A DNA stretch of 64,000 nucleotides, taken from positions 62,001 to 126,000 of the forward strand of contig CANRGJ010000002.1 in assembly GCA_947630175.1 (NCBI GenBank), read 5' to 3'. Positions within the stretch are counted from its first letter, which is position 1; each line of letters starts with the position of its first letter. The DNA is from an uncultured Ruminiclostridium sp. (lineage in GTDB: Bacteria; Bacillota; Clostridia; Oscillospirales; Ruminococcaceae). Shown piece by piece: positions 26,173 to 37,600 of this stretch. The position numbers were made by a program, and so were the translations under genes. The notes under the pieces were generated by a model, which had not been told where the DNA came from, made no database searches, and was given only the letters and a program-made list of their open reading frames with translations.

Positions 26173-26516
26173 TTTGCATGACCTCCAAGCCCGTTGGTAT
26201 ACAGTATCCCGCACGCTTCAAACATACGCAGGTCGGTGGACAGTATGGCTATGTTCATCTCCTCCGCAAGGCTTATAACAGATTCGTCGGGAGTTTTCCC
26301 CCTGACAAAAACTATGCAGATTATGTCCATCATCTCGGCTGTCCTGATGACCTGAGGGTTCATCAGTCCCGTGAGAAGCACTGCCTGATCCTTGACGAAC
26401 GCCAACACGTCGCTCATCATATCAGAGCCGCAGGCGGTATGTACCTCACTTCCCAGAAGCTCCTCGCCGGAAAGCACCTTTGCGTCCAGAAGATTTTTAA
26501 TGTCATTGATAGTCAT
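26169..26516 (-). CDS. DRTGG-domain protein, first gene of the hydrogenase cluster
   Basis: A 115-residue DRTGG-like protein (GSEVHTACGSDMMSDVLAF, LLTGLMNPQVIRTAEMMDI, ILSTDLRMFEACGIL). An in-frame GTG at 26525 is only 2 nt from AAGGAA, so I prefer the ATG at 26516, about 11 nt from that site. It heads a five-gene minus-strand operon and its stop overlaps the HATPase start. Confidence 0.78.
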   Translation of the reverse strand: MTINDIKNLLDAKVLSGEELLGSEVHTACGSDMMSDVLAFVKDQAVLLTGLMNPQVIRTAEMMDIICIVFVRGKTPDESVISLAEEMNIAILSTDLRMFEACGILYTNGLGGHAK

Positions 26517-26586
26517 AAGAGTCACCGTTCCTTAATTTATGTTTTTCACAAGTCCCGTAGGACGTTTTTGTGTATGATACATTGAT

Positions 26587-26615
26587 ATTGTAACATAAAA
26601 CTTGATATTTGTAAA
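26587..26615 (-). promoter_or_regulatory. SigA-type promoter of the hydrogenase cluster
   Basis: On the minus strand TTTACA (26615-26610) and TACAAT (26592-26587) are separated by 17 nt. A leader of about 65 nt contains a short gtcc/ggac hairpin. Confidence 0.75.
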
Positions 26616-26667
26616 GAGCAGAAAAAATTATTGTTAACGGTGGAAAATTTTGGGCAGAAAGCACATA

Positions 26668-26696
26668 TTGACAGGAGGAGAGGCGTATTGTATAAT
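26668..26696 (+). promoter_or_regulatory. Perfect-consensus SigA promoter of the DUF3795 pair
   Basis: TTGACA (26668-26673) and TATAAT (26691-26696) are separated by exactly 17 nt, about 20 nt from the GGAGGG site of the first gene. Confidence 0.88.
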
Positions 26697-26722
26697 TTTA
26701 AAAAAGCTCGGAGGGAAAAGTT

Positions 26723-27100
26723 ATGAAAGAAATGATAACGCTTTGCGGGGACAACTGCGCCGAATGTCCCAGATACAATGCTCACAGCGAGGAGGAATTA
26801 AAAGCCGCCGCCCTTTTATGGTACAAAATCGGCTGGAGGGACAGGGTGGTTTCCTGTGAGGAGATGAAATGCTCGGGCTGTTCCTCCCATAAGGTCTGTA
26901 CATATAATTTGGTTGAATGTACCAAAGCGCATAAGGTGGAGAAATGCAATCAGTGCAAAAATTTTCCCTGCGAAAAAATATCGGATATGCTGAAGCGCTC
27001 GGCGGAATATCAGGATAAATGCAGGAAAATATGTTCCCCCGACGAATATGAAATATTGGAAAAGGCGTTTTTTGATAAGGAAAATAATCTGAAAAAATAA
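26723..27100 (+). CDS. DUF3795 Cys-rich protein
   Basis: A 125-residue protein with about a dozen Cys. The N-terminal CGDNCAECPRY and the later EMKCSGCSS and CNQCKNFPCEK are the hallmark of DUF3795, assumed to bind a metal or Fe-S cluster. Function is unknown. It has a consensus promoter, and its stop is 9 nt before a second Cys-rich gene, so the two are made together. Confidence 0.85.
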   Translation: MKEMITLCGDNCAECPRYNAHSEEELKAAALLWYKIGWRDRVVSCEEMKCSGCSSHKVCTYNLVECTKAHKVEKCNQCKNFPCEKISDMLKRSAEYQDKCRKICSPDEYEILEKAFFDKENNLKK

Positions 27101-27109
27101 GGAGCAAAA

Positions 27110-27586
27110 ATGGAAGAGCTTAGCATAAAGGACTATATACGCAGAGAATTGTCACCTGGGGAACAGAAAATCACATTGGATTTTGTGAATTATTTAGAGG
27201 AAAGATCCCTCGGATTTTATAAGGACGACTGCGGCTGCTGGAAAGATAAAATATATTATTGGGTGACGTTAAAGGACAGATGTGTTTGCTTTATAGCGAT
27301 AAAAGACCCTGATGAAAAGGAAAACAGCTGGACAGTGTGGTCGGACGATATTGACACCAATCAACCTGTCTGCGAAGAAGTAAAGGAATACGCATGGCAC
27401 TGTGTTGACCACTGTATAAACTGCGGCTCCTGCGGAGGTGGCAGACGAAAAAACGTGTTTGACAGAGAGTTTGACGACGTTTGCGGCTGTACTTTCAGAA
27501 TAGACGATCCCGACGCTAAGGCTCTGGCGTTTTTGAAAACAATGGTCGATATGAGAATAAAGGCAATCAACGGCTCTGAAAAATAA
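27110..27586 (+). CDS. Cys-rich hypothetical protein, partner of DUF3795
   Basis: A 158-residue soluble protein I do not recognise. The middle has DDCGCWKDKIYYWVTLKDRCVCFIAIKDPDE, which looks like a YdhG/DUF-type fold, followed by HCVDHCINCGSCGGGRRK, a cluster of His and Cys that could hold Zn or Fe-S, and FDDVCGCTFRIDDPD. No signal peptide or membrane helix. It ends in front of a bidirectional terminator. Confidence 0.7.
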   Translation: MEELSIKDYIRRELSPGEQKITLDFVNYLEERSLGFYKDDCGCWKDKIYYWVTLKDRCVCFIAIKDPDEKENSWTVWSDDIDTNQPVCEEVKEYAWHCVDHCINCGSCGGGRRKNVFDREFDDVCGCTFRIDDPDAKALAFLKTMVDMRIKAINGSEK

Positions 27587-27602
27587 ATTTTCTGCATAAA
27601 AT

Positions 27603-27640
27603 AAAAAATCGCTCTGCGGGCAAGCAGAGCGATTTTTATT
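27603..27640. terminator. Bidirectional terminator
   Basis: The stem aaaaatcgctctgc/gcagagcgattttt is shared by the DUF3795 pair and the bofA gene. Confidence 0.87.
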
Positions 27641-27641
27641 A

Positions 27642-27893
27642 CTAAAGCCAAAGTCCCATCGCCGCTATCATAATTGCTCCCGGTATGCCCAGAACGGCGC
27701 TTATCAGCACTGTCACGAGGTTTACCGCTATTCCGCTGCCGGAAAAGCCCGTCAGCAGCGCTGAAAGGACAAGCGAGGCTATTCCCAGTCCAGAATTTAT
27801 CAGCATCACTTTTATCGGTTTTTTCTGTCTGCCGCAGAGATAAAGATATGTAAGGGCAAGCGCCGCACCCAGTATCATCATCAAAACGTCCAT
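27642..27893 (-). CDS. bofA: BofA-like inhibitor of pro-sigmaK processing
   Basis: An 83-residue integral membrane protein. Two hydrophobic stretches end in NLVTVLISAVLGIPGAIMI, close to the conserved C-terminus of BofA. In B. subtilis BofA sits in the outer forespore membrane and holds SpoIVFB inactive until the forespore signals. Its place next to a YaaL-like gene is the same as in Bacillus, and a SpoIVFB-like protease is encoded at 45122. Confidence 0.83.
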   Translation of the reverse strand: MDVLMMILGAALALTYLYLCGRQKKPIKVMLINSGLGIASLVLSALLTGFSGSGIAVNLVTVLISAVLGIPGAIMIAAMGLWL

Positions 27894-27920
27894 TCTTTCA
27901 CCTTCCTTGATTTTGCGCCT

Positions 27921-28136
27921 TTACAGCCTGTCTGTATAATCTATCCTTATTCCCTTTTCCCTCGCCCGTTTCAAAAGATAGGCATAGCGGGACTGGAGGG
28001 CGCGCTGTTCGTATATAACAGCCTCTATCACTTCGTCCTCCGTAGCCATATTGAAAAGCTGCTCGTTTTTCACTATCATCTGACTGAGCTGACGCAGTTC
28101 CTCAAGTATATCAGTGCTTTCCCTGCTCATCAACAT
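27921..28136 (-). CDS. YaaL/DUF2508 family protein
   Basis: A 71-residue helical protein with the DUF2508 pattern: ILEELRQ at the N-terminus, EAVIYEQRALQSRYAYLLKRAREKGI at the C-terminus. Function unknown. Start may be the Met at 28130. It lies 27 nt before bofA, which reproduces the yaaL-bofA pair of Bacillus and supports both calls. Confidence 0.8.
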   Translation of the reverse strand: MLMSRESTDILEELRQLSQMIVKNEQLFNMATEDEVIEAVIYEQRALQSRYAYLLKRAREKGIRIDYTDRL

Positions 28137-28208
28137 TTTAACACCGCCTTGTCCGATTTGGGAATATTCAGATGTTAAAATATATGAAGGCGAGCTTTCG
28201 GATATTAC

Positions 28209-28241
28209 AAAAAATCCGCAAAGAAAATCTTTGCGGATCTG
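28209..28241 (-). terminator. Terminator of the tig-clpP-clpX operon
   Basis: The stem atccgcaaaga/tctttgcggat with an AAA loop is followed on minus by a T6 run, just after the clpX stop. Confidence 0.87.
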
Positions 28242-28245
28242 TTTT

Positions 28246-29541
28246 TTAACTTGCGTTCTTTTTGGGATTTTTGTTTATCAGGCTCTTGCGCTTGCCCGCG
28301 GTCTTAAGGGGCTGAGTTCCCTCACGGACGTTTTCTGCGGTGACTGTCACCTTTGTTATCTTTTCGTCGGAGGGCGCCTCAAACATCGTCTGGGACAGGA
28401 CTTCCTCAACTATCGAGCGAAGTCCTCTTGCGCCAGTTTTGCGCTCGATCGCTTTTTTTGCTATCTCGTGGAGCGCTTCGTCCTCGATCTCCAGCTCGAT
28501 CCCGTCCAGACCGAACATATAAATATACTGCTTTATTACGGCGTTTTTCGGCTCTACCAGTATTCTCACCAAAGCGTCCTCGTCAAGCTGGTCAAGGACA
28601 GTGATTATGGGAAGTCTGCCCACAAGCTCGGGGATTATGCCGTACTTTACCAGATCCTCGGGGGATACCTGATGATATACGTTGGCAAGGTCGCTGTCCT
28701 TTTTCTTGGTTTCAGCGCCGAAGCCCAGCGTTGAGGAGCTTATGCGGGAGAGAATGGTCTTTTCTATTCCCTCGAATGCGCCGCCGCAGATAAACAGGAT
28801 ATTTCTCGTGTCTATCTGGATAAATTCCTGATTGGGGAATTTTCTTCCGCCCTGGGGAGGAACGTTGGAGACAGTTCCCTCCACTATCTTCAAAAGCGCC
28901 TGCTGTACGCCCTCGCCGCTTACGTCACGGGTTATTGAAACGTTTTCGGAACGGCGGGATATTTTGTCTATCTCGTCGATGTAGATTATTCCCTTTTCGG
29001 CCGCCTCGATGTCGAAGTCCGCCGCCTGTATCAGACGGAGCAAAACGTTCTCAACGTCCTCGCCGACGTAGCCCGCCTGTGTGAGCGTTGTGGCGTCGGC
29101 TATCGCAAAGGGAACGTTCAGTATTTTTGCAAGAGTCTGCGCCAGCAGCGTCTTTCCGAGACCTGTGGGTCCCAGCAGAAGCACGTTGCTCTTTTGCAGC
29201 TCTATCTCCTTTTCCTTCTCCTTGTCGTTCTGGGAAAGGATACGCTTGTAATGATTGTACACGGCGACGGAAAGGACTTTTTTCGCCTCGTCCTGACCGA
29301 TAACGTACTGGTCGAGTATCTCCTTTATCTGGGCGGGCTTTAACAATTCGTTCTTTTTAGGCTTGCCGTTTGACCAGCGGGGGTCGCTTATGCTGCTTTC
29401 CTCGTAGCTGGGAATGTCCCCCTCTTCAAGCAGCATATTGTAGGAGGCTATCACGCATTCGTTGCAGATAACTCCGTTTTTGCCCACCAGCATTCTGGTG
29501 ACGTAGCCCTCGGTCTTGCCGCAGAAATTGCATTTCAACAT
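28246..29541 (-). CDS. clpX: ClpX, ATP-binding subunit of the ClpXP protease
   Basis: A 431-residue AAA+ unfoldase, usual length. An N-terminal zinc-binding domain ([11 protein letters not shown] ... ICNECV), Walker [15 protein letters not shown], Walker [11 protein letters not shown], the sensor region around [15 protein letters not shown], and TLGFGAE in the place of the ClpP-binding LGF loop. It follows clpP by 23 nt and feeds substrates to it. Confidence 0.97.
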   Translation of the reverse strand: MLKCNFCGKTEGYVTRMLVGKNGVICNECVIASYNMLLEEGDIPSYEESSISDPRWSNGKPKKNELLKPAQIKEILDQYVIGQDEAKKVLSVAVYNHYKRILSQNDKEKEKEIELQKSNVLLLGPTGLGKTLLAQTLAKILNVPFAIADATTLTQAGYVGEDVENVLLRLIQAADFDIEAAEKGIIYIDEIDKISRRSENVSITRDVSGEGVQQALLKIVEGTVSNVPPQGGRKFPNQEFIQIDTRNILFICGGAFEGIEKTILSRISSSTLGFGAETKKKDSDLANVYHQVSPEDLVKYGIIPELVGRLPIITVLDQLDEDALVRILVEPKNAVIKQYIYMFGLDGIELEIEDEALHEIAKKAIERKTGARGLRSIVEEVLSQTMFEAPSDEKITKVTVTAENVREGTQPLKTAGKRKSLINKNPKKNAS

Positions 29542-29564
29542 ATTTCAGATAATTCCTTCTTAAA

Positions 29565-30158
29565 TCAGCGTTTGTCGTAGATCTTATCCACTATGCCGTA
29601 TTCAAGCGCTTCCTGAGCAGTCATATAATGATCGCGGTCAGTGTCTGCGATTATCCTTTCAAGTGGCTGACCCGTCATTTCGGAAAGCATACGGTTCATC
29701 TTGTCCTTGACGTAGATTATGTGCTTTGCAACGATGTCGATGTCGGAAGCCTGCGCCCTGCCCGTTCCGCCTGAGGGCTGATGGATAAGCACCTCGGAAT
29801 TGGGTAGGCAGATACGCTTGCCCTTAGTTCCCGCCGCAAGCAGGAATGCTCCCATTGACGCCGCCATTCCCATACAAATGGTGGAAACGTCACACTTGAT
29901 ATACTGCATCGTATCGTAAATTGCCATACCGTCTGTGATAGAACCGCCGGGGCTGTTGATGTAAAGCTGTATGTCCTTTTCGGGGTCCTGTCCCTCAAGG
30001 AATAGGAGCTGTGCGACCACAAGGCTTGCGGTCACGGAATTTACTTCCTCGTGGAGCATTACAATTCTGTCGTTGAGCAGTCTTGAAAAAATGTCGTAGG
30101 CTCTTTCCCCGTTGCCCGTCTGCTCTATGACGGTGGGTACAAGGCTCATATAATCCAT
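29565..30158 (-). CDS. clpP: ClpP, proteolytic subunit
   Basis: A 197-residue serine protease with the standard triad: Ser in [11 protein letters not shown], His in [10 protein letters not shown] and a downstream Asp in [12 protein letters not shown]. Oligomeric ring protease working with ClpX. It lies between tig and clpX, the usual Firmicutes order. Confidence 0.97.
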   Translation of the reverse strand: MDYMSLVPTVIEQTGNGERAYDIFSRLLNDRIVMLHEEVNSVTASLVVAQLLFLEGQDPEKDIQLYINSPGGSITDGMAIYDTMQYIKCDVSTICMGMAASMGAFLLAAGTKGKRICLPNSEVLIHQPSGGTGRAQASDIDIVAKHIIYVKDKMNRMLSEMTGQPLERIIADTDRDHYMTAQEALEYGIVDKIYDKR

Positions 30159-30184
30159 ATGCCGTTCCTTTCTGTCGATAAAAA

Positions 30185-31462
30185 TTATGCTTTTACGCTG
30201 TCCTTTACAAGATTAAAGGCTTTTTCCACTTTTATGTCCTCGCTGAGAGCTTCTGCGGAAATGAGCTTCTTTACCTGCTCAACTTCCATTTTGTGTTCCT
30301 CCGCAAGGTCGGCGTAGTGCTTTTCCAGCTCTTCCTCAGTCGCCTCGATGTTCTCAAGGGCGGCTATCTTTTCAAGAGCAAGTCTGAGCTTCACTCTCTT
30401 TACAGCGGAATCACGGAAGTTCTCCCTGAACTGCTCGATGGTGGAGCCTGTGTATTTTAGATAATCCTTTACGGTGATGCCCTGGTATCTGTTGTTGTAT
30501 TCCCAGTCACGGACCATATCGTTTATGCTGTTTTCGTACATAGCGTCGGGTATCTCACCCTCTACCTTTTCGATAAGAGCGTTGTTGATATCGGTCTCAA
30601 ACTTCATATCAGCAGAGCGCTCCGCCTGCTCCTCAAGTTTTTTCCTCTGGTCGGCTTTCAGCTCGTCAAGAGTATCGAACTCGCTTACGTCCTTTACAAA
30701 TTCGTCGTCAAGGTCGGGCAGCTCCTTGCCCTTTATCTCGTGGAGGAGGCATTTGAACACTGCGGGCTTGCCTGCAAGCTCCTCGGCGTTGTAGTCTTCG
30801 GGGAAGGTCACGTTCACGTCAAAGGCTTCGCCTACGTTCTTTCCCTCTATCTGCTCCTCAAAGCCGGGGATAAATCTGCCGCTGCCAAGCTCAAGGCTGA
30901 ACTTCTCCGCCTTGCCGCCCTCGAACGCCTTGTCGTCAACAAAGCCCTCAAAGTCAAATACAACGGTGTCGCCCTTTTGTGCGGCTCTGTCGTCAATGTC
31001 GATTATGCGGGCGTTTCTGTCGCGCATAGCTTCGATAGACTTGTCAACGTCCTCGTCGGTAACAGTTTTGACCTCTTTTGCTATATTTAATCCTTTGTAG
31101 TCGGAAATATTTATTTCAGGCTTGGTGGTGAATTCCGCCTTGAAGGAAACGCCCTCCTCCTTGCCGACAGCGGTGACTTCTATCTTGGGCATATCAACAA
31201 CGTCAAGTCCCAGCTCCTTTACAACGTCGTCAATGGTGCTTCTGTAAATGGCGTTTATGGCGTCGTCATAAAAAACGCCCTCGCCGTAATGTGTTTCGAT
31301 CATCTTTCTGGTGGCTTTGCCCTTGCGGAAGCCGGGAACGATTATGTTCTTTCTCTTTTTGAGAAATGCTTCCTGTACCGCAGCCTCAAATTCCTCGGGG
31401 CTGTTCTTGAATTCCACCTCTACGGTGTTGGTAGCTGTTTTGTTGTTGCTGATTATTTCCAT
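30185..31462 (-). CDS. tig: Trigger factor
   Basis: A 425-residue ribosome-associated folding chaperone and prolyl isomerase. The ribosome-binding signature appears as [14 protein letters not shown] near residue 45, the FKBP-like domain as [22 protein letters not shown], and a helical C-terminal arm follows. I use the ATG at 31462 with GGAGG 8 nt upstream; the frame open to 31489 has no site. First gene of tig-clpP-clpX. Confidence 0.96.
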   Translation of the reverse strand: MEIISNNKTATNTVEVEFKNSPEEFEAAVQEAFLKKRKNIIVPGFRKGKATRKMIETHYGEGVFYDDAINAIYRSTIDDVVKELGLDVVDMPKIEVTAVGKEEGVSFKAEFTTKPEINISDYKGLNIAKEVKTVTDEDVDKSIEAMRDRNARIIDIDDRAAQKGDTVVFDFEGFVDDKAFEGGKAEKFSLELGSGRFIPGFEEQIEGKNVGEAFDVNVTFPEDYNAEELAGKPAVFKCLLHEIKGKELPDLDDEFVKDVSEFDTLDELKADQRKKLEEQAERSADMKFETDINNALIEKVEGEIPDAMYENSINDMVRDWEYNNRYQGITVKDYLKYTGSTIEQFRENFRDSAVKRVKLRLALEKIAALENIEATEEELEKHYADLAEEHKMEVEQVKKLISAEALSEDIKVEKAFNLVKDSVKA

Positions 31463-31494
31463 TTTATTTTCCTCCGTTTTTACAGTCAAATTAT

Positions 31495-31523
31495 ATTATA
31501 GCATATTATTATCGGATTTTCAA
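31495..31523 (-). promoter_or_regulatory. SigA promoter of tig-clpP-clpX
   Basis: On the minus strand TTGAAA (31523-31518) and TATAAT (31500-31495) are separated by 17 nt, about 35 nt before the trigger factor start. No CtsR-like operator was noticed. Confidence 0.82.
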
Positions 31524-31565
31524 CTGTTTGTGAAAAAAAGATGAGCTAAATTTCGAATAATATCA

Positions 31566-31600
31566 AAACAGGGTTTCTGCGTGAACAGGAACCCTGTTTC
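31566..31600. terminator. Hairpin downstream of the adhesin gene
   Basis: The inverted repeat aaacagggtt/aaccctgttt (with a few extra pairs) has an open loop and A-rich flanks. It lies between the adhesin 3' end and the tig promoter and may act as its terminator, although it is about 90 nt from the stop. Confidence 0.55.
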
Positions 31601-31691
31601 AACCTTTTGTCAGGAACGGCAGTTTCAAAATCACAGCGCATTTCGTCAAAAAGCGACAATTTCAAAATCCACGTTCATCTTTAAAGCATTG

Positions 31692-34600
31692 TCAACTGCG
31701 CTGCTCTTCACGTCCCGTCTTTTTTCTTCTGATGTACCACACTGCGATGAGCATAACGGACGCAACCGCCATGATCGCTGCACCAAGGACAACGAATGTT
31801 CCTGTCCCGCTGCCGCCGGCGGACGGTAATTCCTTTATCTCGCCGTTGACGAACAAAAGCGTGGGATCCAGATTTGTATTGGAAATAGTGTTTATGACTG
31901 AAGCCGTGCCGCTCAGAACATTTCCTCCACTATCTTCAACACGCAGGAACATATAATCCGTCGGAATGTTAATTTCGCTGACAGTATACTCTGTATCAGT
32001 CGGAATATTGGCAAAAACGACGCTTTCCCCGTCTTTCAGCGTAAATTCATATGTCAGTTTGCTACCATCTAATGATTCATAAGCAACTACATCGCCGCCT
32101 TTTGTTGCGGTTATTTTATAGTCTTTTTCCGGAGTCATGGATTCGCCATATGTGAAAACTGCACGGAATTTAAATTCTTCTGAACTTGGGTCATTGCTGC
32201 TGACAACTTTTTTCTCTACGGTAAGCGTACTGCTCAAAACATTTTCAAAGGGGATAGTTACACCATCTGTTGTTGCGGTGTAACGGTCAGGTTTTTCACC
32301 ACTCACAACATGAGTATAAGTAGCAACAAGATTATTTTCTGTCGTTTCGCCGCCACCGGGATTCGTAGTTTCAGGTGTTACCGTAATAAATAAGTCTATC
32401 TTTGGCTCACGACAATACATACCTTCAGGTTCTTGTTCCGAAATGGTAAATTTGTATTGTGTTCCTTCTTTCAACGTGCCTGTATTGTTTATTGTAATTT
32501 CACCCAGGTTCAACGTTTTTTCGTTTTTGGTTTCATCTCCCGATGAATAGCTGAGAGCTGCTGTGTAAGAGGCGCCTGATTTTTCAACATGTTCAGGCAT
32601 AGTTAATACTTTATTATCTATTGCAGTTTTTGTGGGATCATCAGGTGTTATATTAAATTTGAATTCATCTCCGTCTTGCCATGTTCTGCCGATGATATTT
32701 TTGGAAATTCTGAGATCAAAAGCAGTGTCATAGTAGTTGTTAACAAATTCAATATCTGTGCCTTTCGTTGTGTCGACGTTGGTCAGCTTCATCGTACCGT
32801 CTCCGTTATCTTCAACTTTAACAGTAATGGTATATGTACCAAGCACAGTACCTCCATCAATGGTTTCTGTGACGGTAAAGGTATATTCTCCCGCCTCTGT
32901 GAAAGTGATCGAACCAAAATGGTCTGAATAGCTTTTATCTTTCTCCGGTTTATCATCATTTGTAATGTCAATATCTGCTAAAGAAGGCATATCGACTTTT
33001 ACCGTGTCGCCACTCTCTTGTTCAATTGTAAAGGAGAATTTGTCTGTATCAGTCCAGTCCCTATTCAACGTCTTTATGATATTAGGCGTCCACGTGCAGC
33101 TGGTGTTGTACTCGTTGCTGATGGTCATGGTGTGACCGTCGGCAGATTTATTTTCATGAGATTCTGTCTTTTTTATCAGTTTATCATAACCACCTGACGG
33201 CGTGCCTGTTGAATCTGTATATTGTATTAGTTGTTTGCTTTCAGTAAGGTACCACCATGTGACTGTTTTGTCACCATCCTTTGTTATTTCAGGATTCCAC
33301 TCAGCTTCAGTCACAACCGATTGAACAGTCTTGCAGTCAGCGACTAAATTGTCAGGATCCTTGGAACCCTTATACAGGTTCAGATCCATCTCGTCGATGA
33401 TACCGTCTTCTTCCTCGCTGTCAGTTCCCTCACTGCCCTCTTCTGTATTTCTCAAAATAATTTCAAGGTAGTAGACAGTATCGTCATAGGTGATACCGTC
33501 CAACACTTTGTCGTCATTTACTCCTGCCGGAATGTCCTCCTTTATTTCGAGCAAATACGTAACGGGGAGCGTTTCTATTGTGTAGTCACCTATCACACCT
33601 TCAGGCGGATATTCCTGACCGTTGTGCTCGTCCGGATCCCATGGCTTTCCAGTTTTGTCTACATACTGAACATGGAAAACAATATCCTTGAACGTAAATG
33701 AGCCAAATTGCCAAGCGCCTTGATTTGTCTTCGTAAACGTGTGAGTCCATCCTGAGGTACCATCGGCTAATGTGGTTAATGTAAAATCACTGCCGGCTGT
33801 ACCGTTGATCACGAGATTGCCGTTTTTTATTGCATTCTGCGTTTCGGTATCCTCGCCGGACACACTCACTGTAAATTTGTCATCTTCATTCCAGCCGCCA
33901 GGTCTGTCAAAGGTCTTTTCGATCGCATAGGACGTGGACTGTTTTGCGGGAGCGGGAGCGTATTTGTTCGTAAACAGAGGGCTGCTGCCTGCGAAAATCT
34001 GTGAAAGACTTGAAGGATCAGTAGTATCCCTGTAAGTGATAGAAGAAATTTCTGCAACAAGATGTGAGTTGTCTTTATTTATTTCTGTTCCTTCTTCAAC
34101 GCCTGCCTTTAGTTCACGTGTTACGTTTATCTTGATAGTGTACTCAAGAGGGGATTTTGTCAGCGTGTCATCGCCCGCAATGTTGATGTCATTTTCCTTT
34201 ATCGTGAAGGTATATACACCTGCCATTGGGAATGGTATATCGCGGAATGCTGCAGTAGCCCCACTTTCTTTACCATCAACAAGAAGAGGAGCTGATACTT
34301 TTCGGTCGGGGTATTCAAATGTGTATTCGTAATTATTGGCGTCTTTTGCCGTATACTTGTAAAAATCATTTGTATAACTTATTTCGACTGTGTTTTTATC
34401 TCCACTTTCTTGGAAATGTTTTGCAAATTCTCCAAGAGCACTTATAACATCAGCGTCAGTAGAGTAGTTCAGTATCTCCTTTTCGGTTAAATCAATTATA
34501 ATACCGTCTGCGTCACTAATATTACTTATACTGTTATCAAAAGCGTTAGATATGTTAAAAGAAAATGAATCCGCAGCAATACCTGTATCAGCGTCCTGCC

Positions 34601-37600
34601 ATGATCTGCCCTCAATTTGCTTTATAATATTAAAATTCTTATCGGCAGGCGCATTACCGATATTAAGAAGTGCATAGTTGCTTTCAAATACAGAATAAAT
34701 GCCACTGTCTTTTTCATCTTGTGTAAGGGTCGTGCCTTGCGCTTTTACAACATAAAATTCATTCAGAATACGATAACCGGCAGGCGCATACATTTCACGG
34801 ACAACGTAATTCTTTGATGAATCAAGTCCGGGGAAAGCAATACGGCCGTTTGATCTTGTGGTATCAGAGCCGACCTGAAGAGCGTTCAATTCGGATATTT
34901 TATTTTCTTCTACAAGCTTTTTGATGTCATCAACAGTCTCACCATTAGACAGCTCATAAACACGGAATGTAGCGCCTTGCAGGGCATTAGTTTCTTCTAC
35001 TGTATCGTGATATTTGAATATTTCTATCGTGCCGTGTTTCACAGCGTTTGTAATGGTGACGGAAATGGTATCGGAACCGAAATTACGGTCAATGACTGCT
35101 TTATATGGGGAAACTTTTTCGTCAAGCGGAGCTCCCCAACTTAACTGATCAAGCAGAGATAAATCAGGTATATTTGAAAAGCTCTCAACTTTTGATCCTG
35201 TTGTATCGTTAAATTTATCAACGATTTCGTTCAGTGATTTAAGCTCTGCACGGTAAGATTTGCCGACAAAAGTTGTATATTTTCCTGATGAGGCGTCGTA
35301 TTCAAATGTGTGTTTATAAATATATCCGTCCTTTATATAATATTCAGAATCGACATAGTAATTGTCAACAGCACCGCTTTCATCTTTTGAATGAGGATAT
35401 GTGTAAGTATACTGCCAGGAATTGATTGCTGACAAAACAGGATATGCATAGGTTTTTACGGTATTGCTGCTTTGCAGCTTATAGCAGACCTTGTATGCAA
35501 CGGCGTCGGGGTGCGACTTTTCCGGCTCGTCCCATACCTTTTTGAATTCAAGAGTCTGATCTAAGGTTTCGTAATAGTAACCGACGTCGACCGCGCAGAC
35601 GGTGTGAGTGGTATTATCTTCGCCGGTGCTGGTTATTTTTGTCGGATCAACGCCGCTGCCGCCGACAACGATGTGCTGCACTTCTGTGCCTTTATAGGAT
35701 GATTTTGTACTTAATGTCCCTGATGTTCTGGCATAGCTCTTATCAGCATAATAACCATATGGTTTACTATCTCTTGTTGGTGGAGCGGCGCTTTGACTAC
35801 TACTCGTCAATTCATAATTGCTGCCGGGAGATTTGACTTCGTATATGTATTCTGTACCTGCAGCGGGATCATAATTTAACCCTGTAAATTTATATGAGCC
35901 GTCGCCTGTGGTCTGAGCGGTGTCGACAAGTTCATATAAATTTTTTTGATATGTATCAAAATTACTTGCATTGACTTCGGTCAAGGAATTATCAGTGTTA
36001 TAAGCAACATATTTTTTCCCTTCAACAGGTGTAGTATCGCTGCTTTTTTTGTAAAGATTCAGCGTAATGTCTTTCAGCGGGTAATCGCCGGCGGTACTCA
36101 TGCCGTTTAATTTTCCGTCACTATTAGCGTCAAAAAATACACGACCTGTGAGCACAAAATAATTTTCATCAGGATCCACTATCGTGATTATCTGCTCTGT
36201 AACTTCGGATTTTGCAGGTTTTGCCGGTATGAATGTCCAGAAATTAGCTATACCATAGTCGGAGGTGCTGCTCTTTCCATCTCCACCACTACTGTTTGTT
36301 TTGCCGACAGGATATTCTTTACTGTCCAGGTACTTTATCATATTTTGCTGTGTGGCGTCGGGAGTTGTTATCAAATCTCCGTCTGATGTAAAATAATCAA
36401 TTACATTTGTGGTATGGCTATGGTCGCCTACACGAATATCTGGATTATTCGTAATGTAGTCAGATTGACGTGCATAATATTCGCCGCCATTATTGCCGGA
36501 ACGAACATTACTATATTCCCAATATCTTTTAGTATCCGTTGGCTTAAGACCGGCAAAAAAACTTTCTACTACCTCTACTTCGCTTTCAGAATAAGCAGAG
36601 GTAGGAGTTAGCTTTTCACCGTAATATACAGCTGAATCGTCGTAGTAGATAACATTTCGGGTCCAGTCATAAATATTGTTTTTCTCTGTCAGTTTGCTGT
36701 CAAGCTGATTCCCTTCTTTGTCATAGATATGGCTCATTCTTGTGAATGTAATGCCCTCTCTTGCAACCTCCATATCTATTATAGGGAAATGTATCTCGCC
36801 CGCCTTGGTGGTAACTGTAAAGGCAATGTTATCTAAATTATATTCACCTTTACGTATTACTTTACCATTACCGTCCTTACCGTTCCATAAAAAATAGTTT
36901 TGGGAATGCGGCGTTACGGCTTTTGAAATTTCGACAGGAGCATAAGGATTACCATCTTCATCTGTAATACCATTAAACTCAAGGCGCAATGTGGCAGTCG
37001 TCGCTTCCTCTACGTCAAAGACAAAATATCCGCCCTGACCTGTGTAAGCGCCGGGGATCATTTTACCGTCTTTATCTATCGTGCCCGCAAAGTAAAGATT
37101 GGTCGCAGGGTCGGGCTGAACAGCCTTTTCGTACAGTCTGCCCTCCAGCTGATCGTCAGGGTACTCCAAAAAGATGTAATAGCTTTTAAGCATATCGGTA
37201 TCCTTGGTGCCGGGATACCTGAATTCCACGCCCATTTCGTCAAAGGTGTTATCGTTATTTATGTCCTTTACCGATTTATAAATAATATCGCCGTTAGTGC
37301 TGTCAGGATCATAAATCCCCTTGTTGTTGGAAAAGAAGTTATAGGTATACGGTGATACGTTATTAAACTGCATTTTGTAGATGTAGCTGTCTTTTGTAAG
37401 AATATAATATGCGTCTCGTACTCCATTGCTGCTTCCTTCTCCCATTTCCATAGAGAGAAAGTCAGCATAAGTACGTCCGTGCTGTTCCACTCCGCTTTCA
37501 TCAAACACGGTCAGGTTCAATGCGGCGATCCAGCCGGTCGCATATTTTTCGCCAAACATATGGTTTGTTGCAGTTGATGGCATACTCAAATTTTTTCTTG

